A stretch of DNA of 64,000 nucleotides from JAHEKD01 sp965204695 (GCA_965204695.1 OZ242007.1:1612001-1676000), one strand, 5' to 3'. Counted from the stretch's first letter, positions 1-9,731 are shown. A program made the numbers and translations. The notes: generated by a model not told the origin, from the sequence alone.

Positions 1-303
1 GTCCCATTTACCTTCAATCAAATCGATATAGCCACGCTGCATGGATTTACCGGCACTGACTTCATCTTTTTTCTGCTTCCATGCTCCAACACGTTTTTTG
101 GTCCCAAATATCCAGCCAATAAAACGAAATAATAAATAACCAATGATGAATAGTGCTATTGCTCCAAGAATGAATATCCATAAATTAGCTTCTATGGTGT
201 AAGGGTCCAAGTGGAATCGAACATAGCCGTTGGTGTCTTGTGTAAAGGAAGCTAAGCCTATTGCTGCTACAAAGGCTATAACGAGTAGTAGTATCAGTTT
301 CAT
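1..303 (-). CDS. hemY: HemY-like protein, N-terminal part (runs off the window)
   Basis: The reverse strand from 303 to the window edge reads 101 codons without a stop, starting MKLILLLVIAFVAAIG. Two hydrophobic segments (about residues 1-18 and 40-62) are followed by a basic stretch, the usual N-terminus of HemY, an inner-membrane protein with a periplasmic or cytoplasmic TPR region. It starts 17 bases downstream of the hemX stop, as in the hemCDXY operon of gammaproteobacteria. This HemY is not the protoporphyrinogen oxidase of the same name in Gram-positives; its role in haem synthesis is poorly defined. The C-terminal TPR part lies outside the window. Confidence 0.88.
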   Translation of the reverse strand, partial: MKLILLLVIAFVAAIGLASFTQDTNGYVRFHLDPYTIEANLWIFILGAIALFIIGYLLFRFIGWIFGTKKRVGAWKQKKDEVSAGKSMQRGYIDLIEGKWD

Positions 304-320
304 CTTCTTCCCCTAGCGCT

Positions 321-2105
321 CTAATTGCTTGAGTCGGCTGACGCAAGTTGTTTTAAGACTTCCGCAAGCGAGGCCGAGGAACTGCTGATATCAGGTAACT
401 CAGGTTCAATATTAATCTGGACCAGATCGGCCAGTCGACTGGCAACCGATTGCACGTCTTCATTATTCGCATCAAAAAACTCACCTAAAAGTGATTGAGC
501 CTGGCTGATATTTTGCTGATAAACCCCACCATTACTTTGCAATACAGCCCTTTGAGCTCCCCCCAACATCAACTTAATATTCTCACGAATAAAGTATTCT
601 TGTTCAGGAGCTAAGACGACATCAGACATCGGCCCGGTTTTTTTGATTCGAACCATGTTTTTTAAATCACCTGCGATACCGGAACCTACTTCGCCAATCG
701 TGTCACCAAGTTTAGAGCCCCAGTCCTTAAGTAAATTACCAGCGCCTTCTAATGATAAAGCATCTGATTCACCTTCAGCTGAAGTTTCAGTGGATTGTTC
801 TGCAGTTTCTTCATCAACCGCTTGTTCAGATAGGGATTCATCATCAGCTAAAGTTTCAAGAGGTTTAAATGCCAGTGTATCTACTGCAGTGGCAAGGTTA
901 CCCAGATCTTCAGTTAAAGCGGCCTTATCGACTAACTCCACTGTTGCCAAGCTTTTAATATTTCCAGCAATGGATTCTCGCACCGGGTCAATAATAGGAT
1001 CAGAAAAAGCAGTGAGACGCTCATCAGCAATACTAAACGCTGTCTGTGCACCCGTTACATCACCAGCTAGGGACAACCGTTGCTCGCCAATAGACAGTAA
1101 TTGCGCCACTTCATTGAGGCCAAGGCGTTTTTTCGCATCTGCTAACACCTCGTCGACTTGCTGGATTGCAATTTGCTTAATTTCATCGCTACTGGGGATA
1201 GAAGCTGCTGTCATGGCTTCAGAATCACTATCACTTGTTTCTGCTACCGCTTCTTCTGTTACAGTTTCAGCCTCGGATTCACCTGTTGTTTCACTAGCTG
1301 CGACTTCGGTTTCTGTTGTTTGTTCCCCAGAGGCAACTTCCTCGCTTTGTTCTTCAACAACTTGCTCGTCTGCTTGTGTAGCCACGCTGTCACTAACTTC
1401 TTCAGCCACAACTGACTCTTCAGCCTGATCTGAGCTGGCAATTTGTTGTGCCGAAGTTTCTGTTTCTTGTGCCTGGGCTTCTTCCGTCTGTTCTGCTGAG
1501 CCATCAACTTCAGCCGATGACTGTGTTGAATCGGAACTATCAGCCGCATCACCAGCTGCAACCGAAGTAGATTCCTCAGTATCGGCCGAAGCCTGAGCAC
1601 CTGCGGACATTGCACTGAGTGCTTGCTGCGACTCAGTCAATGACTGAATCTGCTGCTCCAAAGAAGCTATTTGATCAGAATAATCCACGGCCGCTTGTTC
1701 GGAACCTGTTGCTTGAGCACTTTTCAGGGATTTGGTGTCATACCAGTTATATCCTGTCCCAGCCAATGCCAACAGACTAACAGCCATTGCTGTTCCAGCC
1801 ATTCCTTTACCACCGGAATTAGCTGCCGCCATCGGCTCTGATTGTTGATCGAATCCCTGATCTTGTTCAACTTCTGCTTGTGTTTTATCAGCTTCCATTT
1901 GCTCTATTTCCTCGTGTTCATCTTCAACCTCGACTTGAGTGTCATCTGCATCAGCAGTGACCTCATCGACGGTTTCTTCAATATCCGGCGTCTGTTCTGT
2001 TACTTCCTCTACTGCATCAGATTCAACTTCAGATTCAACGGATTCTATGTTTTCATTTTCCGTTGCATCAGTATCCCGGTTATTTCTATTCTTTCTTCTA
2101 CTCAT
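321..2105 (-). CDS. hemX: HemX, membrane-anchored protein of the haem operon, with long acidic inserts
   Basis: This protein of 594 aa lies between hemD and hemY, as in most gammaproteobacteria. Residues 1-95 are very rich in Glu, Asp and Thr. Residues about 101-122 form one transmembrane segment and about 145-165 a short coiled coil (SLEQQIQSLTESQQ). A second Glu/Ser/Thr-rich low-complexity stretch spans about 175-315. Conserved HemX-like helices follow at about 310-420 and 510-594. HemX proteins are often near 390 aa, so most of the extra length is the two acidic regions. HemX is sometimes annotated as uroporphyrinogen-III C-methyltransferase, but no methyltransferase motif is visible; a scaffold role is an inference. 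Long open frames on the opposite strand are by-products of the composition. Confidence 0.85.
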   Translation of the reverse strand: MSRRKNRNNRDTDATENENIESVESEVESDAVEEVTEQTPDIEETVDEVTADADDTQVEVEDEHEEIEQMEADKTQAEVEQDQGFDQQSEPMAAANSGGKGMAGTAMAVSLLALAGTGYNWYDTKSLKSAQATGSEQAAVDYSDQIASLEQQIQSLTESQQALSAMSAGAQASADTEESTSVAAGDAADSSDSTQSSAEVDGSAEQTEEAQAQETETSAQQIASSDQAEESVVAEEVSDSVATQADEQVVEEQSEEVASGEQTTETEVAASETTGESEAETVTEEAVAETSDSDSEAMTAASIPSSDEIKQIAIQQVDEVLADAKKRLGLNEVAQLLSIGEQRLSLAGDVTGAQTAFSIADERLTAFSDPIIDPVRESIAGNIKSLATVELVDKAALTEDLGNLATAVDTLAFKPLETLADDESLSEQAVDEETAEQSTETSAEGESDALSLEGAGNLLKDWGSKLGDTIGEVGSGIAGDLKNMVRIKKTGPMSDVVLAPEQEYFIRENIKLMLGGAQRAVLQSNGGVYQQNISQAQSLLGEFFDANNEDVQSVASRLADLVQINIEPELPDISSSSASLAEVLKQLASADSSN

Positions 2106-2189
2106 AATAATGGTACCTGTTATGCACTAATCATCCCTGTCAGGGGGCATACTTTAACATTCAGCCCAGAAACTGACAAAAAAAATGGG

Positions 2190-3005
2190 TTATTCTAAAT
2201 AATCTTCCTCTTCTTCCTCATCAGCTTGCTCATCTTCAGGTTCATTCGCAAGTTCTGACACCGCTTCCAACATGGCTTTATCTCCGGCATTGTCGGCGAC
2301 ATTTATTTTGTTAATCTCAAAATTTTCACAAACCTCGGCAATTCTTCTACTGGCAACCACAAATGGTACATCCAATAATAGATCGCTGTTTTTACCCAGC
2401 ATTTCAAACAGATTGTTAAGACCTGTTGCACTGGTCACCGTCACGGCCTTAATTGATCCTGCTTTTAATTCCTTTACAACAGGTTTTACATCAAACTGCG
2501 GAATGACTCGTTGATAACACTCGACACTCTCAACATTTGCATAACGCTTAACCAGTTCAGCAGACAACAACTCGCGACCATATTGACCACGAAATATCAA
2601 GATGTTTTCGCCTGCCACCTCCTCAAGCTCCGGGGTACTGAGTAAACCTTCACTGGAGAAATTATCGTCAGGAACGATATCGACCTGAATATTATTTTTA
2701 GTCAATGCTTCAGCTGTTGCCTGCCCGACAGCTGCCACGATTAAAGTCTCCGGAAACTTAAGTTTCAACGATTTAAGTGCCTTCAAACCATATTCAACTG
2801 CATTGACACTGACAAATATCGCAATATTGATTTGCGATAAGTTCTTTAACTGTTCTTTGGCTGCGTCAGTTAAAGGGCTGGCGGCAATAGTGATGGTGGG
2901 AAAATTGATGGCGCTGCCATTATTGGCTTCGATCATGTCCAAAAAGTGGCTGGCCTGCTCCTCAGGCCGAGTCACTAATACGCGATATTGATTAAGATCT
3001 ATCAT
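2190..3005 (-). CDS. hemD: Uroporphyrinogen-III synthase
   Basis: HemD cyclises and inverts ring D of hydroxymethylbilane to give uroporphyrinogen III, in the cytoplasm. The 271-aa protein begins IDLNQYRVLVTRPEEQA, the typical opening of the family, and carries the two-lobed HemD pattern, including a VTVTSATGLNNLFEML segment near residue 190. Its start overlaps the hemC stop by 14 bases, which suggests translational coupling. The last ~20 residues are a run of Glu and Asp ending in DYLE, which is not part of the usual fold. Sequence conservation is low in this family, so the call rests on motif plus operon position. Confidence 0.92.
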   Translation of the reverse strand: MIDLNQYRVLVTRPEEQASHFLDMIEANNGSAINFPTITIAASPLTDAAKEQLKNLSQINIAIFVSVNAVEYGLKALKSLKLKFPETLIVAAVGQATAEALTKNNIQVDIVPDDNFSSEGLLSTPELEEVAGENILIFRGQYGRELLSAELVKRYANVESVECYQRVIPQFDVKPVVKELKAGSIKAVTVTSATGLNNLFEMLGKNSDLLLDVPFVVASRRIAEVCENFEINKINVADNAGDKAMLEAVSELANEPEDEQADEEEEEDYLE

Positions 3006-3933
3006 TCACTTTCTCGATTACTGTGATTGCTCCTCTGGCAATTAATTTATCAGCCATTTGTTCTGATGCCAATACAGGATTTAACTCTGTAATGTTTTGA
3101 TATTTGAACTCATGCTTTACTGAAACAATTTCTGACCCATCTGGCAAGCCAACAAAAGCAAACATCTGTAAATTATTTTTTCTAAGGTTTGCATAAACAC
3201 CGATTGGCATATGACAGCCACCTTCCAGTTTTTCATTAACGACTCGCTCGGCAGTCACACAGATATTAGAATTCAGATCATCAAGACTGGCGAGGTATCC
3301 ATTAATTACTTCATCATCATCCCGGCATTCGATGCCAATGGCACCCTGACCTACTGCGGGGATAAATTGTTCTTCATTTAAGTATTGCGAAATTCGTCCT
3401 GCCAACTCTAACCGCTGTAAACCTGAAACTGCCAGAATTAACGCATCGTAGTGACCTGCATCCATTTTGGCCAGACGAGTATCTACATTACCACGTATAT
3501 TCTCAACTTGTAGATACGGATAATGATGGTTGATTAAACATTGACGGCGCAAACTGCAGGTGCCAATGACTGATTCCGGTTTCAAACTATCTAATGACTT
3601 GTTGTCCCTGGATACAAGCGCATCTCTAACGTCATGTCTTTGTAGGATAGCACCGATATGCAAGCCATCAGGCAACGTTACAGTCACGTCTTTCATTGAG
3701 TGAACCGCCAAATCGATTCGCTTGTCATAAAGCGCTTGCTCCAACTCTTTGAGAAACAAGCCCTTACCCCCCGCTTGGGACAATGGGGCATCAATAAACT
3801 TGTCACCTGATGTCGTGATTTTGACTAATTCGACATCAATATCAGAGTGTTTTTGCTTTAATAAACTCGCCACATGATTAGCCTGCCACAAAGCTAACTG
3901 GCTTTTACGAGTTCCTATTTTGATTACCGCCAC
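2992..3933 (-). CDS. hemC: Hydroxymethylbilane synthase (porphobilinogen deaminase)
   Basis: HemC joins four porphobilinogen molecules into hydroxymethylbilane in haem, sirohaem and cobalamin synthesis. The 313-aa length is normal. Visible family marks are the N-terminal IGTRKSQLALWQA, the substrate-binding GTCSLRRQ, and LEGGCHMPIG, whose Cys carries the dipyrromethane cofactor. It is the first gene of the leftward hem cluster and is divergent from argH across about 120 bases, which must hold both promoters. The next gene, hemD, overlaps its end. Confidence 0.98.
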   Translation of the reverse strand: MAVIKIGTRKSQLALWQANHVASLLKQKHSDIDVELVKITTSGDKFIDAPLSQAGGKGLFLKELEQALYDKRIDLAVHSMKDVTVTLPDGLHIGAILQRHDVRDALVSRDNKSLDSLKPESVIGTCSLRRQCLINHHYPYLQVENIRGNVDTRLAKMDAGHYDALILAVSGLQRLELAGRISQYLNEEQFIPAVGQGAIGIECRDDDEVINGYLASLDDLNSNICVTAERVVNEKLEGGCHMPIGVYANLRKNNLQMFAFVGLPDGSEIVSVKHEFKYQNITELNPVLASEQMADKLIARGAITVIEKVNDRS

Positions 3934-4052
3934 AATCTCAAACTTTAATCTAAAGGTGCGTATTTATAATACATTTTTGCCTGCTAGTGAGGATATTCTT
4001 CTATAAATAGATTTTCTCTGCTAATCTCAGTTTTTTAACTATTGTAGTCTGG

Positions 4053-5435
4053 ATGAGTAACAAAAAACTTTGGGGCGGACGATTTGCGGCGGCCACAGAT
4101 AAAACTGTTGAGAAATTCACCGCTTCGGTACATTTCGACCAACGCCTTGCTTTATATGACATTCAAGGTTCAATTGCCCATGCCACAATGTTAGGTGATT
4201 GTGGAATTATTTCTAAGCAGGAGGTGAAGGAGATTTCTGATGGATTGGAACAGATCCGAAGAGACATCGAATCCGATAACTTCACCTGGCACGATGAGCT
4301 GGAAGATGTTCATATGAACATTGAAGCCAATCTGACACAAATGATTGGCGATACAGGTAAAAAGTTACATACTGGACGTTCACGTAACGATCAAATCGCC
4401 ACTGACATGAGACTTTATGTCAGGGATGTAGTTGATGCGCTTATTGATAGAGTTAAAGATTTACAACAAGTACTTGTTGATCTGGCGCAACAACATACTG
4501 ATACGATTATGCCGGGATTTACTCATTTGCAAGCCGCCCAACCTGTTACTTTTGGACATCATATGTTGGCCTGGGAGCAAATGCTGGAGCGGGATCGACA
4601 ACGATTAATCGATAGTCAATCACGATTAAATATTTCTCCCTTAGGTGCCGCCGCACTAGCAGGTACCACGTATCCAATCAATAGACATCAAACAGCTGAA
4701 TTACTGGATTTTGATAAACCTAGTGAAAATTCACAAGATAGTGTTTCGGATCGAGACTTTATTCTTGAGTTTTGCTCAAATACTGCAATTTTGGGCACCC
4801 ACATTTCCCGTATGGCTGAAGAAATGGTGATTTGGTCATCGGATAAATTTAAATTCGTCGATTTAGGAGATGCGTTTTGCACAGGCTCCAGCATCATGCC
4901 GCAAAAGAAAAATCCAGATGTGGCCGAATTATTACGTGGCAAATCAGCCAGACTAGTAGGTAATCAAACTCAATTGCTGGTATTAATGAAAGCTCAACCG
5001 CTTACCTATAACCGTGATAATCAAGAAGATAAGGAACCTTTATTTGATAGTGCTGATACAGCACTGGCTTGTGTCGATATTTTAGTACGAATGCTGGGCC
5101 AAATTAGCGTTGACAAAAATCAAATGTACAAAGCGGCCAGTGAAGGCTTTTCAACTGCTACAGATTTAGCCGATTATCTGGTCAAAAAACACATTCCTTT
5201 TCGTGACGCTCATGAAATCGTCGGAAAAGTGGTGGGCTATTGTGTTACCAACAATATAGAACTCGACAAACTTAACATCGAGAAAATGCAAGAGTTTTGC
5301 CCATTAATTGAAGATGATGTATTTTCCTGTTTAACCCTGGAAGGTTCGGTCAGCAGCCGCAATCACATTGGCGGCACTGCTCCAGGACAGGTTAAGCAGG
5401 CAGTTAACCGAGCCAGAGAGCGTTTAGAATGTTAA
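4053..5435 (+). CDS. argH: Argininosuccinate lyase
   Basis: ArgH splits argininosuccinate into arginine and fumarate, the last step of arginine synthesis. The 460-aa length is standard. It starts MSNKKLWGGRFA, and the superfamily signature GSSIMPQKKNPD, which holds the catalytic serine loop, is intact near residue 280. TGRSRNDQ, near residue 110, is also conserved. It is divergent from hemC, an arrangement common in gammaproteobacteria, and is followed by a decayed accessory gene on the other strand rather than by the next core gene. Confidence 0.98.
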   Translation: MSNKKLWGGRFAAATDKTVEKFTASVHFDQRLALYDIQGSIAHATMLGDCGIISKQEVKEISDGLEQIRRDIESDNFTWHDELEDVHMNIEANLTQMIGDTGKKLHTGRSRNDQIATDMRLYVRDVVDALIDRVKDLQQVLVDLAQQHTDTIMPGFTHLQAAQPVTFGHHMLAWEQMLERDRQRLIDSQSRLNISPLGAAALAGTTYPINRHQTAELLDFDKPSENSQDSVSDRDFILEFCSNTAILGTHISRMAEEMVIWSSDKFKFVDLGDAFCTGSSIMPQKKNPDVAELLRGKSARLVGNQTQLLVLMKAQPLTYNRDNQEDKEPLFDSADTALACVDILVRMLGQISVDKNQMYKAASEGFSTATDLADYLVKKHIPFRDAHEIVGKVVGYCVTNNIELDKLNIEKMQEFCPLIEDDVFSCLTLEGSVSSRNHIGGTAPGQVKQAVNRARERLEC

Positions 5436-5582
5436 CAGGATTTTATTGAATTCCTAATCACAGATTTATTGATTTTGTAGTGCTCTACTATTTTGTAAAT
5501 TGCATGTTTAAATAACAAAGATAGAAATATACCTCTCGTATACCTCAGAATTGTTGAAATGCGATCCATACTATTGTCTTGT

Positions 5583-7162
5583 TTATACTTTGCGACGAGT
5601 AAACCATGATAATTTGCGGTTGCTGTACTGCTTAATGAAAGCATGTTCATATAACTGACTCGAGAAAATGAGTCGATCTTGTTGTTTTTTTAGTATTCCA
5701 AGAAACAATAATTCAAGGGATTCAATTTCTGATAAATTTTTACCTTTAACAAAAGATCTAAGATTATTTGAAAGTTTAGGAGATTGATTGATGAGCCTAG
5801 TCAAAGACTCAATATGCATAATAAATTTATGATCTGATTTATCAACTAAATTCACTATAGATTCAAGCTGCTCTCCATCACTTAACCGTTTTGCAATAAT
5901 AGCAAGGATAAATGGCTGACCACCACTAAAATCGTAAATTTTATTACGATCATGATCAGAAAAAGACAATCCTACTTTCTCAAGGAACAGCATAGTTTCT
6001 ATCTTGCCGAAGTTGGATAAATTTACTTTATAATCTTCACCCCTATGCCCGAACCAACTTGTTTGTAAGCCAGTTGTCATCCCACAAATTAACCATGTCA
6101 CATGATTATTCTTTGAATATCGTGGTAATAATTCAAAGATGAGTTCTTCAATCAAATCCCTATAACTTAATCTATAAATCGAATCAATTTCATCTAGAGC
6201 TACTATAGTACCTTCAGGTAGTGTCTGAGCAAAATTGATGATTAAATCAATGGGCGACTTTTCAAATGTTTCAAAATCAGGTCTTTCAAATTTTGTATTA
6301 ATTTTTGAGACTAGGCTGCGGCGTGTTAAGGCGGCAAATAAATAGTAAACCCACTCAGCAAACGAATCTCCTCCTATCGCTGTTAAATCCACAATTATTG
6401 TAAGGCGCTTCATGCTGTGCCCCCATAATAATGTGTTTACTGCTAAGGAGGATTTTCCAGTTTGGCGGGCACCGCCAATAACTATTAAACCACCATCCAG
6501 CAACCGTTGTTTGATAGAAATATCAAAATCTCGCTCCAAATATATATAACGTCTTGGGTCAACGGTTCCTCCAATTTGGATAGCTCTTACATCATTAGTG
6601 TTACTAGAAACTTTTGATGCTTGTTCGTCATCTAATAGATGCTCAACTTCATCTCGTAACAATTCAAAGTCTCTATCAAAACTCTCATGCCGAATATCAA
6701 GAGCCTGTTGTTTTACGTATTTTTTGAAGAGAATCTGGTATCTGCTTGCTAGATGGTAGAGTTGAACCTCTAATCAAAACTGGCACTAAAGGTATATTTC
6801 GATGAATTGCCGTAGTTACTTCCCTTCTTACAGGATCGTCATCGTTAAAAATTCGTGATCCACTTTTTTTTCCCAATGGGCCTGTCCATTCGGGACCAAT
6901 AACCACAAGCATTATTTTTGCTGAATTTAATGCTTTCTCCAGAACTCGCTCATAATCAGCACCTACCTATGCGTATAAATTTCACATCTAAAAATACTTC
7001 AGAGTCACCAAAATGATTACTAAGGCGATCTGCAATTCGACCCGCCTCACCACTAGTATCAAAACGACGATAACTTATAAATACAGACGGCTCGTAGGCT
7101 CCATCTACAACTCCACTAAAACTATTCTTCACGCAATCCCCGCAACTGATAATGGTTTCCAT
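5583..7162 (-). pseudogene. TIR-domain/AAA ATPase protein, broken by two frameshifts
   Basis: Three reverse-strand frames make one protein when joined. Frame one (7162-6956) has the TIR start PSVFISYRRFDTSGEAG and FLDV. Frame two (6912-6697) continues with MLVVIGPEWTG and ends after VPVLIRGS. Frame three (to 5583) is a 359-aa AAA-type NTPase with Walker A GGARQTGKSSL and Walker B IVALDEIDS. The first break is a 4-base tandem duplication (ACCTACCT, 6961-6968); removing one copy restores GADYERVLEKAL. The second is an extra base in or next to a T6 run (6720-6725). The ATPase resembles the AAA_35-like domain often fused to TIR domains. An in-frame stop just precedes the ATG at 7162, so the start is fixed. 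It sits between core genes and is more AT-rich than they are, which suggests transfer and then decay. A defence role is inferred. Confidence 0.85.
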
Positions 7163-7303
7163 TTACAAAAGGGCAGAAATATTCTTCTCTCACGCTAATG
7201 AACTCATATCATTACACTCCATCTAAAAATAATGATATTTGATATTCTGTAACTTTATTTTCAGTCAGTTTGAAATTCATTCTGAAATTAAATACATAAC
7301 TAT

Positions 7304-7331
7304 TTGAGTTTAATCAAAAACTCGCTACAAT
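7304..7331 (+). promoter_or_regulatory. Candidate sigma-70 promoter of lptM-lysA
   Basis: TTGAGT at 7304-7309 and TACAAT at 7326-7331 are spaced by 16 bases, and TACAAT ends 30 bases before the lptM ATG. This is by-eye consensus matching only. A TATAAT at 7349-7354 was not used because it lies only 7 bases from the start codon. Confidence 0.45.
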
Positions 7332-7361
7332 TTCTACTCAACACAGATTATAATTGAATAG

Positions 7362-7505
7362 ATGAAACTGTTAATTAACACTCTTCTGACAGGAATTCTG
7401 CTGATCGCATTATCAGGATGCGGACAAAAAGGTCCTCTTTACGTGCCTGATGAACCTGAACGTTCATCTAGCGAACGTTTAGAAGGCTACTACAAACGCT
7501 ATTAA
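7362..7505 (+). CDS. lptM: LptM (YifL-like) small outer-membrane lipoprotein
   Basis: This 47-aa protein has a lipoprotein signal ending in LSGC, followed at once by the family hallmark GQKGPLYVP. In Escherichia coli LptM (formerly YifL) helps the LPS translocon protein LptD mature. It is easily missed because of its size. It lies 25 bases before lysA, the normal neighbour across gammaproteobacteria, which supports the call. After the lipidated Cys at residue 20 only 27 residues remain, rich in charged residues. Confidence 0.92.
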   Translation: MKLLINTLLTGILLIALSGCGQKGPLYVPDEPERSSSERLEGYYKRY

Positions 7506-7530
7506 TCCACTCCTCCGCTTTTAAATCAAG

Positions 7531-8793
7531 ATGGATGGCTTTGAATACAGGCAAGGCAATCTTTATGCTGATGATTTGGCGATAGCTGATATCGCTGATC
7601 AAGTCGGAACGCCTTTTTATGTTTATTCAGCACAAGGTATAAAAAATAATTTCTTAACGCTGAAGAATGCCTTTGGTGAGCGTCCGCATCATATTCACTA
7701 TGCCGTTAAAGCTAATCCAAACTTAGGCCTGTTGGCCTATTTGAAAAGCCTAGGGGCCGGTTTTGATGTCGTCTCCGGTGGAGAATTAATTCGTGCGTTA
7801 CAAGTCACTTCTGCCGACAATATCGTTTTCTCAGGTGTTGGGAAAAGCAAGTCAGAACTTAAGTTAGCACTTGATAATAATATCTCGTCCATCAATATTG
7901 AATCAGCTGCTGAGCTTGAGCGTCTGCAATTGATAGCGGCTGAGTTAGGTACCGTTGCTCAAATTGCCATCAGGGTTAATCCAGATGTCGATGCCAAAAC
8001 CCATGAATACATATCAACCGGACTTAGAGAGAATAAATTTGGTGTTGATAATGAAACAGCGATTAATCTTTACCAACAGATAAAGGATATGCCTAATGTC
8101 AAGGCCGTAGGCATCGCCAGTCATATAGGCTCGCAAATCACTACTCTCGAACCCATGATCGAAGCGGTAAAAAAAGTCTTAGCGCTTACTGATCAACTTT
8201 CCGAGCTGGGTGTAGAAATAAAAAACCTGGACGTGGGCGGTGGTCTTGGCATTCGTTATCAGAATGAAAACCCGCCATCTTATGAAGATTATGTGGCGGC
8301 TTTACTAAGCGCTGTTGATAAAAATCACAGTCATTTACATATCTCAATTGAACCGGGTCGTTCAATCGTTGGTAATTCCGGCTTATTGGTCACGCAGATA
8401 GAATATTTGAAAACCAATAACGAAAAACATTTCGCTGTGGTCGATGCGGCCATGAATGATTTGATACGTCCGGCACTTTACAAAGCCTGGATGAATATCA
8501 GTGAAGTCGTCCAAAACAACAATAAACCAATTCGGGAATACGATATTGTAGGTCCTATTTGTGAATCAGCGGATTTTCTCGGAAAAAAAAGGCAACTCGC
8601 CATAGAACAAGGCGATTTAATCGCGGTCCAAAGTGCCGGCGCTTATTGCTCCAGTATGGCGTCAAACTATAACAGTCGACCAAGACCGGCCGAAGTGCTG
8701 GTGGATGGCGATAGGATTCATGTCATTCGGAAACGTGAAAACTATACTGATTTGTTTGACAAAGAAATTATTCCAAAGTTTTCAGGGAACTGA
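7531..8793 (+). CDS. lysA: Diaminopimelate decarboxylase
   Basis: LysA decarboxylates meso-diaminopimelate to lysine using PLP. The 420-aa length is typical. The PLP lysine lies in HYAVKANPN, ENKFGVD is conserved, GGGLGIRY binds the phosphate, and the active-site Cys is in GPICESADFLG. It follows lptM closely and is probably in the same transcript. In many relatives dapF comes next; here it is replaced by a repeat-rich gap ending in a terminator. Confidence 0.98.
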   Translation: MDGFEYRQGNLYADDLAIADIADQVGTPFYVYSAQGIKNNFLTLKNAFGERPHHIHYAVKANPNLGLLAYLKSLGAGFDVVSGGELIRALQVTSADNIVFSGVGKSKSELKLALDNNISSINIESAAELERLQLIAAELGTVAQIAIRVNPDVDAKTHEYISTGLRENKFGVDNETAINLYQQIKDMPNVKAVGIASHIGSQITTLEPMIEAVKKVLALTDQLSELGVEIKNLDVGGGLGIRYQNENPPSYEDYVAALLSAVDKNHSHLHISIEPGRSIVGNSGLLVTQIEYLKTNNEKHFAVVDAAMNDLIRPALYKAWMNISEVVQNNNKPIREYDIVGPICESADFLGKKRQLAIEQGDLIAVQSAGAYCSSMASNYNSRPRPAEVLVDGDRIHVIRKRENYTDLFDKEIIPKFSGN

Positions 8794-8884
8794 GAATAAC
8801 GCACCATCATCTCGGACTCTGATCCGGGATTTCCTAGGGATTGTTCAGGCTTTAATTAATAGCAGACCCTGTCATCAATTGCTT

Positions 8885-8980
8885 TAGAAGCCTTTTAAGG
8901 AGATTCCTCGGCAAGCTTTTATACCCGAAGGGTGCGGAATGACATATGGCCTTAGTAAACAGCACCTGTCATCCTGAGAC
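8885..8980 (+). repeat. Dispersed intergenic repeat, family B, copy 1
   Basis: This stretch shares AGAAGCC, GGAGATTCC, TTTTAT, CCCG, GGGTGCG, AATGACA and CTGTCATCCT, in the same order and nearly the same spacing, with 51131-51223. Both copies are on the + strand and both lie between genes. The shared blocks are too ordered to be chance. Confidence 0.7.
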
Positions 8981-9187
8981 GCTATTAAGCGTCGTGAGGA
9001 TCTCCTCACGACTGTTCGGGCACTGGCACACTCGAAGTGGGAGCAATGCGGACTTGTGCCGGGACAACCTGAGTTTTCACAATACCGGCCTTGCTTTAAC
9101 CTATTTCACCGGGAAATGAAACGGGTACCTCATGCAGACTCACCCCTCATTTGTCCCAAATGAGTGCAATGACAACACAGAATATTA

Positions 9188-9218
9188 GGGGACGTAACCA
9201 TGGCTACGTTCCCTTTTT
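9188..9218 (+). terminator. Rho-independent terminator downstream of lysA
   Basis: A stem GGGGACGTA (9188-9196) pairs with TACGTTCCC (9205-9213) with one G-T pair across an 8-base loop, and is followed by TTTTT at 9214-9218. The T tract is on the + strand, so it ends rightward transcription before the convergent usp gene. Confidence 0.75.
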
Positions 9219-9230
9219 CACTTGAATCTT

Positions 9231-9659
9231 TTAAGGCCTAACTACCATAGTCGAACAATTAGCATGCCTAACTACACGAGACGCATTAGGACCAACCAAG
9301 TAATCTTTTAACTCAGGACGATGCGAAGCCATAACAATTAAATTCATTTTTGTTCTATTCGCATAATCGAGAATTTCAGTGTATATGGTGCCATGGGCAA
9401 CAATCTGTTTTTTTCTGATGGATTCTGGAATGTTTTTAGCAACATAAGCCGCTAATTTTTCTTTTGTGTCGGCAATCATAGTCTTCTCATGATCTGCCGG
9501 AAAATAAGATCCAACTATACTCATACCAAAATCAGGTACAACAGTCATAATGTGCAATGTTGAATTAAATGTCTGCGCCATTTCAACAGCGGTTTTAACT
9601 GCTTTGCGTTGACTTTTAACATTACCTAAATCAAGAGGTAATAAAATTTTTCTATACAC
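9231..9659 (-). CDS. Universal stress protein, UspA family
   Basis: This 142-aa single-domain Usp starts MYRKILLPLDLGN and ends with the family core VGPNASRVVRHANCSTMVVRP. In the ATP-binding subtype this region reads G-x2-G-x9-G-S/T; here the first glycine region reads ASHRPELKDYLVGPN, so nucleotide binding is possible but not certain. Usp proteins help survival under starvation, low oxygen and oxidative stress. An FNR/Anr-like palindrome lies 73 bases upstream of the start, which suggests induction at low oxygen. Confidence 0.92.
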   Translation of the reverse strand: MYRKILLPLDLGNVKSQRKAVKTAVEMAQTFNSTLHIMTVVPDFGMSIVGSYFPADHEKTMIADTKEKLAAYVAKNIPESIRKKQIVAHGTIYTEILDYANRTKMNLIVMASHRPELKDYLVGPNASRVVRHANCSTMVVRP

Positions 9660-9731
9660 GATTGAAATCCTCTACTTGTTTCTTGCAATTTTTCCTTCCA
9701 CTATTATATCAAAGTGCCATCAAAATTTGCG

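Larger units (their letters stand above)
8794..9230. other. 437-base gap holding repeats and a terminator, no gene seen
   Basis: No convincing coding sequence is visible between lysA and the usp gene. The gap contains one copy of a dispersed repeat (8885-8980), two adjacent perfect hairpins (GACGCT/AGCGTC at 8978-8993 and GTGAGGA/TCCTCAC at 8994-9009) and a rho-independent terminator at 9188-9218. The rest is unassigned. Confidence 0.7.

Noticed and set aside
643..1428. Open frame of 261 aa on the + strand opposite hemX
   Set aside because: It is Ser/Ala/Val-rich shadow reading of the acidic repeats in hemX; no ribosome site or family.
5432..5650. 72-aa frame overlapping the end of the AAA ATPase gene
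   Set aside because: It overlaps the decayed gene in another frame and has no recognisable features.
7349..7354. TATAAT as the -10 of lptM
   Set aside because: It ends 7 bases before the ATG, which would give an almost leaderless mRNA. A better-placed pair lies at 7304-7331.
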